Assembly: GCF_004015795.1 (NCBI RefSeq)
Contig: NZ_ML137220.1
Span: 62,001 to 126,000, forward strand
DNA length: 64,000 nucleotides
From: Falsirhodobacter deserti
GTDB taxonomy: Bacteria > Pseudomonadota > Alphaproteobacteria > Rhodobacterales > Rhodobacteraceae
Direction: 5' to 3'
The stretch's first letter is position 1; each line of letters opens with the position of its first letter. The notes under the pieces are model-generated. The model was not told where the DNA came from, made no database searches, and saw only the letters and a program-made list of their open reading frames with translations. Shown here piece after piece: positions 34,483-43,137 of this stretch. A program made the position numbers and the translations under genes.

Positions 34483-36963
34483 TTGACGCCTCATTTCACC
34501 CAACCAGCCGAAACCGCCCGAAGCGAAGATCACGAGATCATCTTCGATCACTATGATCCTGAGGATGAGCGGCGCCGGGAATCGCTTTTGTCGCTGGGAA
34601 ACGGGGTTTTGCATTGCCGCGCCTCGGCCCCGGAAGAAGGCGCGAACCATGCCCATTATCCCGGACTTTATCGTGCTGGCTGCTATTCGCGGCTAACGGG
34701 GCAGGTGGAAGGCACGGTCGTTTCCACGGACTCGCTTGCCAATCTGCCAAGCTGGCTTCATCTGGCCTTCCGGCTGGAGGGGGAGGACAACTGGCTGTCC
34801 TTCGATCTTGTGGAGCTACTTCGCTACCGCCAGAAACTTGACATGAAGGCGGCGCTGCTGACGCGGGAGGTGACGTTTCGTGACAGTCGGGGCCGCCGTA
34901 CCGAATTAACTGAGGAGCGCTTCATCTCCATGGCGGCGGTTCATACGGGTGCGCTGCGGGTCAGCCTGCGCCCCCTGAACTGGTCCGGCCGGATCGAGAT
35001 CCGCTCTGGCATCGCGTGCGATGTGGGAAACCATCTCGCAGTGGCAGAAGGCGGATACGATCCCCATGCCCTGAAGGCGGGCGCGTTAAGCCATGGTGAG
35101 GAAGATTGCCTTGTCGCATCCGTGCGCACGCTTGGCACGGATGTCGATGTGGCGGTTGCGGCGCGCCACCGGGTTTCCATCGGTCCGCGGCAGGTTGCAC
35201 CCATGCCGAAGGTCGATCATGGCGCAACGCAGATTGCGCAATTCTGGAAGGCAGACCTGCAGCAGGGGGACGTCTTGCAGGTCGAAAAGGTCGGGGTGAC
35301 ATTCACCTCCCGCGATCACGCCATCGGGTCGGTTCCCCGTGCGGCAGTTTCCGCAGCCCGCAGTGCACCCGACTATGACGTTCTGCGCGGCGCGCACATG
35401 CGGGCCTGGACACAGCTTTGGGGCCGCTGCGCGATCGAGATAGAGAACGAGAACCTGTCCCGCGCGATCGCGCTTCACGGGTTCCACCTTCTGCAGACCG
35501 CGTCCCCCCATGCGTCGAACTCGGATGCGGGGCTGCCGTCGCGCGGCTGGCAAGAGGCATATCATGGCCACATCTTCTGGGATGAAACGTTGTCGCTGGC
35601 TTTCCTCAGCCTGCACCTCCCCGATGTTGTCCGTTCGATCCTGATCTACCGCTACCGGCGGCTGGACGCAGCCCGTGCGCTGGCTGCAAAGCGGGGGCTT
35701 GCCGGTGCGCTTTATCCATGGCGCAGCGGCACCATCGGGTTCGAGGAAACGCCCGAATTTCAGGTGAACCCTAGATCGGGCCGCTGGCACCGGGACGATA
35801 CGCGCTTCCAGCTCCACATCGGTTCGGCCATTGCCCATAATATCTGGCGCTATTTCCTGTCCACGCGCGACATCAACTTCATGGCCGGTTACGGCACCGA
35901 GATGATGGTGGAGATCGCGCGTATGTGGGCCTCGCTGGCAAAGCCCCATCCGGACCATCCCCACCGCTTCACCATCCGCGGTGTGGTTGGCCCGGACGAA
36001 TTCCATACCCGCTATCCGGATGCGGATGCGCCGGGCCTGAACGACGATACCTATACCAACATCATGGCGGCCTGGAGCCTGACGCTTGCGGCGAAGGCGC
36101 TGGACTGCCTGCCCGCCGATCACCGCGACGGTCTGGCCGCGCGGCTGAAGCTGGAGCGGAACGAGACCGCGCATTGGCAAACCGTCATCACCGGACTGCA
36201 TCTGGTCCGGGATGAACAGGGGCTGTTCCTGCCCTTCGACAACTATGAAAAGCTGGCGCCTTTCGATCTGCAAAGGCACGAGCGGCAGCATCCGGGCGAA
36301 CGACTTGACTGGTTTGTCGAGGCGCAGGGGCGGGACATCAACGGCTTGCAGGTCCAGAAGCAGGCAACCTTCGCCATGCTGGCCCACCTTCTGTCGCTGG
36401 ATGAGCTGACAGAACTGCTGGAGCGGATGGGGCATCCGGCCACGGTCGACCAGATCCGGCAGACGATCACCACCGACCTTGCCCGCACGTCGCATGATTC
36501 CAGCCTGTCCAACCTTATCTATGCCGGGGCGCTGGCCCGCGTCGCACCCGAAACGTCGTGGAAGATGTTTCGCGATTCGCTTCATCCCGATGAAAAGGCG
36601 GGGCATTCCGGCACGGAGAAGGGCGTCCACCTTGGTGCGATGTCTGCCACGCTTGATATCGTGCAGCGCATCCAGCTTGGCATCCGTCCGGGGGAGGAGG
36701 CATTGATCGTCGATCCCGCCCCACACCCCCATCACGGCCGTATCCGGTCGCATGTGCTGTTCCGCTCCAACTCCATCGTGGTGGAGATGAAGGACGGGCG
36801 CATCCACATTCTGGCCTATGAAGGAAATCACAGCGCGGTGCCGCTTCTAGTTCTGGGCGTTCCGCATCGCCTGCCGCCGGGCAAGACCTATATCGCGCAT
36901 CTGGATGCCCCAAGGAAGGAAGATGCCGATGCCACGGATCAAGGCGCTGCTTTTCGATCTTGA
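34483..36963 (+). CDS. Glycoside hydrolase family 65 disaccharide phosphorylase
   Basis: 826-aa cytoplasmic enzyme. N-terminal beta-sandwich (about 1-290; L-L-S-L-G-N-G-V-L near residue 36), then an alpha/alpha barrel with the GH65 acid catalyst E506 in V-V-G-P-D-E-F-H and the Y-T-N-I-M-A-A-W block, and phosphate-site residues H-S-G-T-E-K-G-V-H near 705. GH65 includes maltose, trehalose, kojibiose and nigerose phosphorylases; specificity cannot be told. The frame opens with TTG at 34483, two codons after an in-frame stop and without a strong ribosome-binding site, so the start is uncertain. It overlaps the beta-phosphoglucomutase-like gene by 41 bases, the standard partner for beta-glucose-1-phosphate. 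Confidence 0.88.
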   Translation: MTPHFTQPAETARSEDHEIIFDHYDPEDERRRESLLSLGNGVLHCRASAPEEGANHAHYPGLYRAGCYSRLTGQVEGTVVSTDSLANLPSWLHLAFRLEGEDNWLSFDLVELLRYRQKLDMKAALLTREVTFRDSRGRRTELTEERFISMAAVHTGALRVSLRPLNWSGRIEIRSGIACDVGNHLAVAEGGYDPHALKAGALSHGEEDCLVASVRTLGTDVDVAVAARHRVSIGPRQVAPMPKVDHGATQIAQFWKADLQQGDVLQVEKVGVTFTSRDHAIGSVPRAAVSAARSAPDYDVLRGAHMRAWTQLWGRCAIEIENENLSRAIALHGFHLLQTASPHASNSDAGLPSRGWQEAYHGHIFWDETLSLAFLSLHLPDVVRSILIYRYRRLDAARALAAKRGLAGALYPWRSGTIGFEETPEFQVNPRSGRWHRDDTRFQLHIGSAIAHNIWRYFLSTRDINFMAGYGTEMMVEIARMWASLAKPHPDHPHRFTIRGVVGPDEFHTRYPDADAPGLNDDTYTNIMAAWSLTLAAKALDCLPADHRDGLAARLKLERNETAHWQTVITGLHLVRDEQGLFLPFDNYEKLAPFDLQRHERQHPGERLDWFVEAQGRDINGLQVQKQATFAMLAHLLSLDELTELLERMGHPATVDQIRQTITTDLARTSHDSSLSNLIYAGALARVAPETSWKMFRDSLHPDEKAGHSGTEKGVHLGAMSATLDIVQRIQLGIRPGEEALIVDPAPHPHHGRIRSHVLFRSNSIVVEMKDGRIHILAYEGNHSAVPLLVLGVPHRLPPGKTYIAHLDAPRKEDADATDQGAAFRS

Positions 36964-37579
36964 CGGAACGCTGACGCATACCGACCCTATCCACCTGCGG
37001 GCCTTCCAGCAGCTCATGGCCGATGAAGGGCGATCCATGGACGAGGTGGCGTATCGCGAATACATCTCGGGCCGGTCCAACGCCGAAATCGGGCTTCGGC
37101 TGTTCCCCGAGCGTGAGGCCCATACCCATCCGCCCCTTCTGGCCCGCAAGGAGGCGCTGTTCCGCGAACTGGCCAAGGATCTGATCCCGCTTGCGGGCGC
37201 GCTGGAGCTTATGGACATGGCCCGCCAGAAAGGCATGGGGCTGGCACTTGTCACCAATGCGCCACGGGACAATGTCGATCACATGCTGTCAGCGATTGGC
37301 GCGGCGGGGCGCTTCGATACCATCGTCTATGGCGACGAGATGGAGCGGGCAAAGCCCGATCCGCTGCCCTATCTGACAGCGTTGCGAAGGTTGCAAATCC
37401 ACGCGGCCGAAGCCCTCGCCTTCGAGGATTCCCCGCCCGGCATCCAGGCGGCCAAAGCCGCTGGAACCACCACCATCGGCATCGCGACGACCCGGAGCGA
37501 GGACGAACTTACGGCCTTGGGCGCAGATCTGGTCGTGGCCGATTTCACGGACGCGCGGGTTCTGGCGCTGCTTGCTTGA
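36923..37579 (+). CDS. Beta-phosphoglucomutase-like HAD phosphatase
   Basis: 218-aa HAD family IA enzyme: D-L-D-G-T-L motif I, S/T motif in L-V-T-N-A-P, K-P-D-P motif III and F-E-D-S-P-P-G-I-Q-A-A motif IV. Beta-PGM members carry a T/H in the cap, and T-H-T-D-P-I-H at the start fits. With GH65 it would turn the phosphorolysis product beta-glucose-1-phosphate into glucose-6-phosphate. AAGGAAGGA precedes two candidate ATGs (36923, 36929). The downstream UvdE gene is convergent after 5 bases. Confidence 0.87.
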   Translation: MPMPRIKALLFDLDGTLTHTDPIHLRAFQQLMADEGRSMDEVAYREYISGRSNAEIGLRLFPEREAHTHPPLLARKEALFRELAKDLIPLAGALELMDMARQKGMGLALVTNAPRDNVDHMLSAIGAAGRFDTIVYGDEMERAKPDPLPYLTALRRLQIHAAEALAFEDSPPGIQAAKAAGTTTIGIATTRSEDELTALGADLVVADFTDARVLALLA

Positions 37580-37584
37580 CCGGC

Positions 37585-38676
37585 CTATTCCGCGTCAGCT
37601 TCCATCTCCTCCACGTCCGGTCCCTCATCGGCGGCCACACCAAGGCGCGCGGCAACATCGGGCGCGTAACGAAACAAGTCCTTCCGCAGTTTCAGCAGCG
37701 AAAGATCCTTTGTCTTCGCCTCCAGCATCACGTCGAATTCAAGACCGGCAGCGGTGCGCATGAACGTCGCAAATTCGAACGGGTTGGTGAAATCGGCATG
37801 GCCTGTCCAGACGGGGGGCAGCAGCACGGTCTTCGTGCGGGAGGTGGGCTTCACCACCCCCTTCGTGACCGCGCTGCCCTTTGCCGGTGCCGTCTTCAGC
37901 GCCTCGCGTTCCTTGTCGGTCACCTTTCGCTTGATCTCGCGCAGTTCGGTCCGCGGCGATGAGAAGTGGATCTTCGGCCTTACCCCTTTCGGCCAAGACC
38001 GGATGATGCGTTCCAGCGCGTCGCGAAGGTCCAGCCCCTCGGGGTTGAGACACCAGAAATGCTGGTAATCGAAGATCAGCGGAACGCCGCAGCGTTCATG
38101 AATCCAAAGAACATCGGCGGCGGAAAAGCGCAGGTCGTCATTCTCCAGCACAAGGCGGCGGCGGACGTGTTCGGGGCATTGCTCATACCCTTCGATCCAG
38201 CGGGCGCGGCTTGCCTCGTGGTCATTATAAACCCCGCCGACATGGGTCACCATGACCGCTTCCGGCCCCAGCCCCATCCGGTCCAGCATTTCCGCCTGAG
38301 AGCTGAGGTCCCATATGCTTTTCTTCGTCAGGGCCGGATCGGGGCTGTTCAGAAGCACGAATTGCGATGGATGGAAGGAAAGCCGTATGTCCAGTTCACG
38401 CGCCTTGCGGCCGATCGCGGCAAGTTCCGCATCGCTTTGCGCCACCATGTCGTGGAACTGCGGCATGTCGGGATGCGTGGCATAAGGCGCCAGATCCGAG
38501 GACATGCGGTACATGTCGATGCCCGCCTTCACCAGGTAATCAAGGATCGCGTCCAGATATTCCAGCGAGGTTTTCAGGTGCGGGCCTTGCTGCCAGCGGC
38601 GCGTATCGTTGCTTTTAAGATCGGCGCGCCCCATGACCTTGACGGGAAAGCCAAGCCGCAGTGGTCGAGTGTTCAT
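37585..38676 (-). CDS. uvsE: UV damage endonuclease
   Basis: 363-aa TIM-barrel UV endonuclease (UvdE/UVDE), which nicks 5' of cyclobutane dimers and 6-4 photoproducts. Family blocks: L-G-F-P-V-K-V at the start, M-Y-R-M-S-S-D-L-A-P, S-F-H-P-S-Q-F-V, H-V-G-G-V-Y, L-V-L-E-N-D-D, P-L-I-F-D-Y-Q-H, and P-K-I-H-F-S-S-P, containing the three metal-binding histidines and acids. A C-terminal acidic tail extends about 20 residues. It starts inside the DHH gene stop (ATGA at 38673), so it is translationally coupled. Confidence 0.93.
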   Translation of the reverse strand: MNTRPLRLGFPVKVMGRADLKSNDTRRWQQGPHLKTSLEYLDAILDYLVKAGIDMYRMSSDLAPYATHPDMPQFHDMVAQSDAELAAIGRKARELDIRLSFHPSQFVLLNSPDPALTKKSIWDLSSQAEMLDRMGLGPEAVMVTHVGGVYNDHEASRARWIEGYEQCPEHVRRRLVLENDDLRFSAADVLWIHERCGVPLIFDYQHFWCLNPEGLDLRDALERIIRSWPKGVRPKIHFSSPRTELREIKRKVTDKEREALKTAPAKGSAVTKGVVKPTSRTKTVLLPPVWTGHADFTNPFEFATFMRTAAGLEFDVMLEAKTKDLSLLKLRKDLFRYAPDVAARLGVAADEGPDVEEMEADAE

Positions 38677-39731
38677 GAGGGTACCTTTTCTTCGGGAAAG
38701 CCGATCCGCGCGGCAAAATCGTTCCAGTCATCTGGACGCAGCGCGCCGCCCGTTGCCTGTGCGTGGCCGCTGCCATATTCCGCACCGGCGCCGGGCGGGC
38801 GACGTTCCGCAAGAAACCCGATCAGGTTCGTGCCGGTGGACGTTCGGGCGGCAAAATGCACCCACCCCTCGCGATAGCCGGTGTTCACAGCCAGCACGAT
38901 CTTGTCCTTCAGCCGCCCCCGCCAGCTTTGCGCGATCAGCGGATGGATCTGGCATGGGGAGGAGAAGCGGATCAGCGCAACGTCCCCCCGCACCTTCGGC
39001 GGCGTGCGCTTTGCGATATCAAGCTCTGCCGCGACCTCGGCCTTGGCCGCGCGAAGACGCTCCGTCTCGGGATGGCCACCTTTCAGAAGTTCCTTCGGCG
39101 AGGCGCAGCGGAGCAGAAGCGAAAGCGCCGGCCCCACATCCGCCGCAGCCGTTCGCCGGGGTGCATTGACCAGCGCAACCGCGTCGCGCAACGCCGTCTT
39201 GCCATAGAGTTTCTGCGCGTCCGCCAGTTCTGGGAATTCCCCATCCGCCATGTCGCCGATCAGGCCAAGCGCAGCCAGCCACAGAAGGTCATCCGCCGGA
39301 CAGATCGCGCTGGCGCACCAGAACGCCAGAAGCGACGATGTCGGCTCCGGCTTCCACCCGTTTCCGGAAATGACGGTGGCATCGCCCGGCGTGCCGGTGG
39401 GGACGTGGTGATCGATCAGCACCGTCGGCAGGCCGGGGACGATCTTGCCTTCCCGCACCCCCAGATCTGTCACGATCAGGCCGGCAGGGCAACTATCCTC
39501 CAGTTCCTGCCGCAGGGCGGGAGACCACGGGTTTTCGCCCTTTCCCAGGATGCGGATATCGGCCGGCATGCCCGCACGGTGCAAAGCCTGCGAAAGGATC
39601 GCCGCTGCCGAAAGCCCGTCCGCATCGAAATGCCCTAGGATCAGCGGGCGGCGGTTCGGGTCAAACCGCTCCAGCGCCGTGCGAAAGGCGGGCCCCAATT
39701 CGGTCTTGTTCTGGATCCGGTGGCTGCACAT
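38673..39731 (-). CDS. DHH-family phosphoesterase (RecJ-like)
   Basis: 352-aa enzyme with DHH motif I G-H-F-D-A-D-G-L-S-A, motif II I-V-T-D-L-G, the D-H-H motif in L-I-D-H-H-V-P-T-G, motif IV G-L-I-G-D-M, and a C-terminal DHHA1-like end with G-S-G-H-A-Q-A-T-G-G. It is shorter than RecJ exonuclease (about 560 aa), so it may be a nanoRNase or related nuclease. ATG at 39731 preferred over an upstream TTG. Pairing with UvdE points to processing of the nicked lesion strand. This is inference. Confidence 0.88.
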   Translation of the reverse strand: MCSHRIQNKTELGPAFRTALERFDPNRRPLILGHFDADGLSAAAILSQALHRAGMPADIRILGKGENPWSPALRQELEDSCPAGLIVTDLGVREGKIVPGLPTVLIDHHVPTGTPGDATVISGNGWKPEPTSSLLAFWCASAICPADDLLWLAALGLIGDMADGEFPELADAQKLYGKTALRDAVALVNAPRRTAAADVGPALSLLLRCASPKELLKGGHPETERLRAAKAEVAAELDIAKRTPPKVRGDVALIRFSSPCQIHPLIAQSWRGRLKDKIVLAVNTGYREGWVHFAARTSTGTNLIGFLAERRPPGAGAEYGSGHAQATGGALRPDDWNDFAARIGFPEEKVPS

Positions 39732-39784
39732 GCCACCCCAACGGCGCAACTGCCCAAGCGGTTTCCAAAATGGAGGCCCGCAGT

Positions 39785-40078
39785 TTACTCTTCGCCGCCA
39801 TTCCGCCGGGCAAGAACCGTGTCCGCCTGTGCCGCGGCGGTTGTCGCCCTGACAAGCATGTTGCGCAGCATGCTGACAGCGTCCTCGGCCTCGCCTTCCT
39901 CTTCCGCCTCTGTAAGCAGTTCATGCATCAGCGTCACGGTCTGTTTCGCGATGTCCGCGATCCGCGCCGCGTCTTCGGCTGAAAGCGTCTCGTCCCGCTC
40001 TGCCGCTTGCACAAGATCCACGATCTGCGTGACCGATGCCTGCATGTCTTCAAGATCGTCGCGTTCTTCAGGTGTCAT
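39785..40078 (-). CDS. Small acidic helical protein of unknown function
   Basis: 97 aa, very rich in Glu, Asp and Ala, with an alternating heptad-like pattern suggestive of a helical bundle or coiled coil (residues 5-85). No known domain recognised. Located 53 bases upstream of the DHH gene on the same strand, so probably first gene of the three-gene repair set. Its acidic character suggests a DNA-mimic or protein-binding role, but that is speculation. Confidence 0.65.
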   Translation of the reverse strand: MTPEERDDLEDMQASVTQIVDLVQAAERDETLSAEDAARIADIAKQTVTLMHELLTEAEEEGEAEDAVSMLRNMLVRATTAAAQADTVLARRNGGEE

Positions 40079-40180
40079 CAGTGAAGGGCCCTTGAGGTTT
40101 GGAATTCAGCCGGAAGCAGGCCCCTCCTGTGTATGATATCCGTCTGCACCTGCCAACCCGAGGGCTTTGGCCGCAGAACC

Positions 40181-40207
40181 TCAAGATATTATCTTGACGT
40201 CGAGATA
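40181..40207. promoter_or_regulatory. MarR-family operator with three TATCTTGA-like half sites
   Basis: Two overlapping inverted repeats directly upstream of the MarR gene. TCAAGATA-T-TATCTTGA (40181-40197) is perfect. TATCTTGAC/GTCGAGATA (40190-40207) has one mismatch and strongly resembles the CTTGAC-type palindromes bound by PecS/MftR-like MarR proteins. The middle half site is shared. The site lies 20 bases before the start codon, so autorepression is likely. Confidence 0.75.
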
Positions 40208-40227
40208 TATGCGGCATATCAGCAGCC

Positions 40228-40734
40228 ATGGATCAAGTGGATCGCATCTTGCAGCAGTGGGGCCGGGAACGGCCCGATCTTGACGTCGCACCGATGGGAA
40301 CGCTCGGGCGGCTCAAACGGCTGGCCGATCATCTTTCGGAAGACCTTGCCTCCGGCTACAGGATGCATGATCTGACGCCAGCGGGTTTCGATGTTCTTGC
40401 AACCCTGCGACGGGCCGGAAAACCGTACGAGCTGAGCCCCTCCGCCCTGATCGCCTGGACAATGGTTGCCTCGGGCACGATGACGAACCGACTTGATCGA
40501 CTGGAGGATGTGGGCCTGATCGAACGGCGGCGCAATCCTGAAGACGGGCGCGGATCGGTCGTTGCGCTCACAGCCCGCGGCCTTGCCCTGATTGACCGCG
40601 TCATCGAGGAGCATGTCGCCAACCAGCACCGCTTGCTGCAGGCGCTTGCCCCGGATCAACGCGCGCAGCTTGACGACTGCCTGCGCGTATGGCTGGGCAT
40701 GTTTGAGCGGGTCGAGGCCCCGGACAGCGCCTGA
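40228..40734 (+). CDS. MarR-family transcriptional regulator
   Basis: 168-aa winged-helix regulator, longer than typical because of an N-terminal helix as in PecS/MftR-type members. Residues 45-130 form the wHTH: L-T-P-A-G-F-D-V-L-A-T-L, S-G-T-M-T-N-R-L-D-R-L-E recognition helix, and wing R-R-R-N-P-E-D-G-R-G-S. It likely binds the palindromes at 40181-40207 and controls itself and the exporter gene that follows. The ligand is unknown. Confidence 0.92.
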   Translation: MDQVDRILQQWGRERPDLDVAPMGTLGRLKRLADHLSEDLASGYRMHDLTPAGFDVLATLRRAGKPYELSPSALIAWTMVASGTMTNRLDRLEDVGLIERRRNPEDGRGSVVALTARGLALIDRVIEEHVANQHRLLQALAPDQRAQLDDCLRVWLGMFERVEAPDSA

Positions 40735-40806
40735 CGCGACCGCATGGGCAACGCCCTTTCCAACTCGAACGAAACAACAAGACGCGCAGGGAGTGCGCGC
40801 GGATCA

Positions 40807-42033
40807 ATGAGGCTTTTCATGCACCGCCCCCCATTCCGGATGCTTCTTCCGGTCACCGTTGTTCTGGCTGGGCTTGCGCTGCGCCCGACGCTTGCCGCCA
40901 TTGGCCCGCTGCTGGACGTGATCCAGAAGCAAACACATCTGTCCGATATCGCCGCAGGCCTGCTGACCACCTTGCCTGTGGCGCTGATGGGGCTTTGCAT
41001 GTTCGCGACCGGCTGGCTTCGCAGGCTTCTGGGCGAACGTCACGGCATCGCCATCGGCATCGCGCTGGTTGCAGTCAGCAGCCTTGGCCGCTGGATCGGT
41101 CCGGACATGTTCACCCTTCTTGCGACGGCAGTGCTGAGTGGATTCGGGATCGCTTTGGTTCAGGCGCTGATGCCCCGCGTGATCCGGCGCAGGGCGGCAA
41201 CGGATGCGGCAAGCCTCATGGGATTTTATTCCACGGCAATTATGGCGGGCGCCTTGTTGGCCAGTGCGGCAAGCCCGTGGGTGGCGCAGGTGGCAGGCTG
41301 GCCGGCGGCGCTTGGTATCTGGGCCGTTCCCGCAGCTCTTGCCGGTATCCTCTGGTGGTGGACCCTGTCCGAAGATCCCGTGGCCGCGCGCAACGCTGCG
41401 CCCTTGAAATTGCACCGCAAGTTGCGGGCGTGGCTGCTCATGGCGCTGTTCGGGCTTGGAACGGGCGCCTATACGCTGGTGCTGGCATGGCTTCCGCCCT
41501 TCTATCTTTCGCTTGGCTGGCGTGCCGAGGCTGCGGGGGGAATCCTCGCCGCCGTGACCCTGGCCGAGGTGGCCGCCGGCATCTCCGTCTCTGTCTGGAT
41601 CGGCTGTTTCGTTGATCGTCGTCCGGCCTTGCTGGCGGCAACAGGCGCGTTGATCGTCGGGTTGATTTGCTTTGGCACGGCGCCACTGTTGCTTGCGTGG
41701 CCTGCCGCTGTGCTGACGGGGCTGGGGATTGGCGCGCTCTTCCCGCTTTCCTTGATCGTGGCGATGGATCACGGTCGCACCCCCGACGAGGCGGGCAGTA
41801 TCGTCAGCTTCGTGCAGGGCGGTGGCTACATTCTTGCTGCCCTGCTTCCCCTTGTTGCCGGCATTACCCGCCAGCATCTTGCTGATCTAAGCTATGTGTG
41901 GTGGTTCATGGCCGCGCTTTGCCTTGCGCTTGGCTTTATCGCGATCTGCATGCGACCGGGATCGCGCCTCGGCAGTGCCGCAGAGGGCGAGACAACAGAT
42001 TTTTGTTGCGAAAGCCGCCATTTGGGGAGATAA
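40807..42033 (+). CDS. CynX/NimT-family MFS transporter
   Basis: 408-aa inner-membrane protein with twelve hydrophobic helices. The start M-L-L-P-V-T-V-V-L-A-G-L-A-L-R-P-T-L-A-A-I-G-P-L-L matches the CynX/NimT family, where L-x-x-R-P is diagnostic. I take the ATG at 40807, two codon-widths before the first helix; the frame is open back to 40744. Members move cyanate, 2-nitroimidazole or other small compounds. Control by the MarR gene next door points to efflux of a toxic compound; it is 30 kb from the cyanase gene. Confidence 0.85.
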   Translation: MRLFMHRPPFRMLLPVTVVLAGLALRPTLAAIGPLLDVIQKQTHLSDIAAGLLTTLPVALMGLCMFATGWLRRLLGERHGIAIGIALVAVSSLGRWIGPDMFTLLATAVLSGFGIALVQALMPRVIRRRAATDAASLMGFYSTAIMAGALLASAASPWVAQVAGWPAALGIWAVPAALAGILWWWTLSEDPVAARNAAPLKLHRKLRAWLLMALFGLGTGAYTLVLAWLPPFYLSLGWRAEAAGGILAAVTLAEVAAGISVSVWIGCFVDRRPALLAATGALIVGLICFGTAPLLLAWPAAVLTGLGIGALFPLSLIVAMDHGRTPDEAGSIVSFVQGGGYILAALLPLVAGITRQHLADLSYVWWFMAALCLALGFIAICMRPGSRLGSAAEGETTDFCCESRHLGR

Positions 42034-42037
42034 AGGT

Positions 42038-42056
42038 GAGTGAATCAGTAAACTAA
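42038..42056 (+). promoter_or_regulatory. Possible IscR-like site upstream of the heme operon
   Basis: GAGTGAATCAGTAAACTAA; its reverse complement TTAGTTTACTGATTCACTC closely resembles the E. coli IscR type-1 box, whose core is TAGTTGACTGATTTACTC. It lies about 85 bases before hmuS. Rhodobacterales are proposed to use an IscR-like protein as iron repressor. Assignment is by motif resemblance only. Confidence 0.4.
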
Positions 42057-42138
42057 TGCCGCGCGGTGTCGCGGCGGTTCTCGCGCCAAGGCCCGTCCCC
42101 TCGTGCCCCAGCCAAGAGATCTCTTCGCCAGAGGACTC

Positions 42139-43137
42139 ATGGCTCTCACATCCGATCAGATCCGCGCGCTTCGCAGCGAGAACCCGACTGCGCGGGCGCG
42201 CGATTTCGCCACCACCCATGGCATCGCCGAGGCGGAGCTGGTTGCCGCGCTTGGTCCACAGCGGATCAATCCCCATCCCGACCGGCTGTTCCCGCTGCTG
42301 GAAGAGTTAGGAGATGTCATGGCCCTGACCCGCAACAAAAGCGCCGTGTCCGAAATCATCGGAACCTATTCCAATTTTCAGTCTGGCCCCCACGCTTCCA
42401 TGGTGACGGGGCCCCGGATCGACATGCGGATGTTCCCTACCCATTGGGTTCACGGCTTTGCGGTGACAGAGGGTGCGAAACGGTCGCTGCAGGTGTTCGA
42501 TGCGGCGGGCGATGCGATCCACAAGGTGCATCTGCGAGAGGAGAGCAGCATCGCCGCTTTTGAGGCGCTGGTGGCCACGTTGCGGCTGCCCGATGCGCCG
42601 GTGACGCCGGAAGCCGGCGCACAGGTGGAACCGCCGCATGCCGATCCTGCGAGGGCAGAGGTTCTGCGCGCGGAATGGGACCGGATGACGGATACGCACC
42701 AGTTCGTCCGGATCACGCGCAAGCTGAAGATGAACCGCCTTGGTGCGTATCGGATCGTCGGTGCCCCGCGGGCCGTGCCGCTGCATCCGCTTGCAGTGAC
42801 GGAGGTGCTGGAGCAGGCGGCGGCCCGAACGATCCCCGTGATGATCTTTGTCGGCAACCCTGGCTGCATCCAGATCCATGGCGGGCGGATCAGCAATATC
42901 CGCGCGACGGGCCCGTGGATCAACGTCCTTGATCCCGGTTTCGATCTGCATCTGCGGCAGGATCACGTCGCCGAGGCCTGGTGCGTGACGAAGCCCACGC
43001 AGCGTGGCCCTGCCATCTCTGTCGAGGCTTTTGATGCCAAGGGCCGGCTGATCGCGCAGATCTTTGGCGCCCGCAAGGATGCGCAGCCCGAAGCGTGGGC
43101 CGAACTTACATCTGCCCTGGCAGGGGTGGACGCGTGA
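42139..43137 (+). CDS. hmuS: Heme-degrading/heme-binding protein HmuS (HemS family)
   Basis: 332-aa cytoplasmic protein of the HemS/ChuS/HmuS family, which stores or degrades heme after uptake. Two repeated halves are visible: T-R-N-K-S-A-V-S-E-I-I-G-T-Y in the first and T-x-K-L-K-M-N-R-L-G-A-Y in the second, followed by I-F-V-G-N-P-G-C-I-Q-I-H-G-G. ATG at 42139 with GAGG just upstream. Its stop overlaps the GTG of hmuT (GTGA at 43134). First gene of the heme operon. Confidence 0.93.
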   Translation: MALTSDQIRALRSENPTARARDFATTHGIAEAELVAALGPQRINPHPDRLFPLLEELGDVMALTRNKSAVSEIIGTYSNFQSGPHASMVTGPRIDMRMFPTHWVHGFAVTEGAKRSLQVFDAAGDAIHKVHLREESSIAAFEALVATLRLPDAPVTPEAGAQVEPPHADPARAEVLRAEWDRMTDTHQFVRITRKLKMNRLGAYRIVGAPRAVPLHPLAVTEVLEQAAARTIPVMIFVGNPGCIQIHGGRISNIRATGPWINVLDPGFDLHLRQDHVAEAWCVTKPTQRGPAISVEAFDAKGRLIAQIFGARKDAQPEAWAELTSALAGVDA

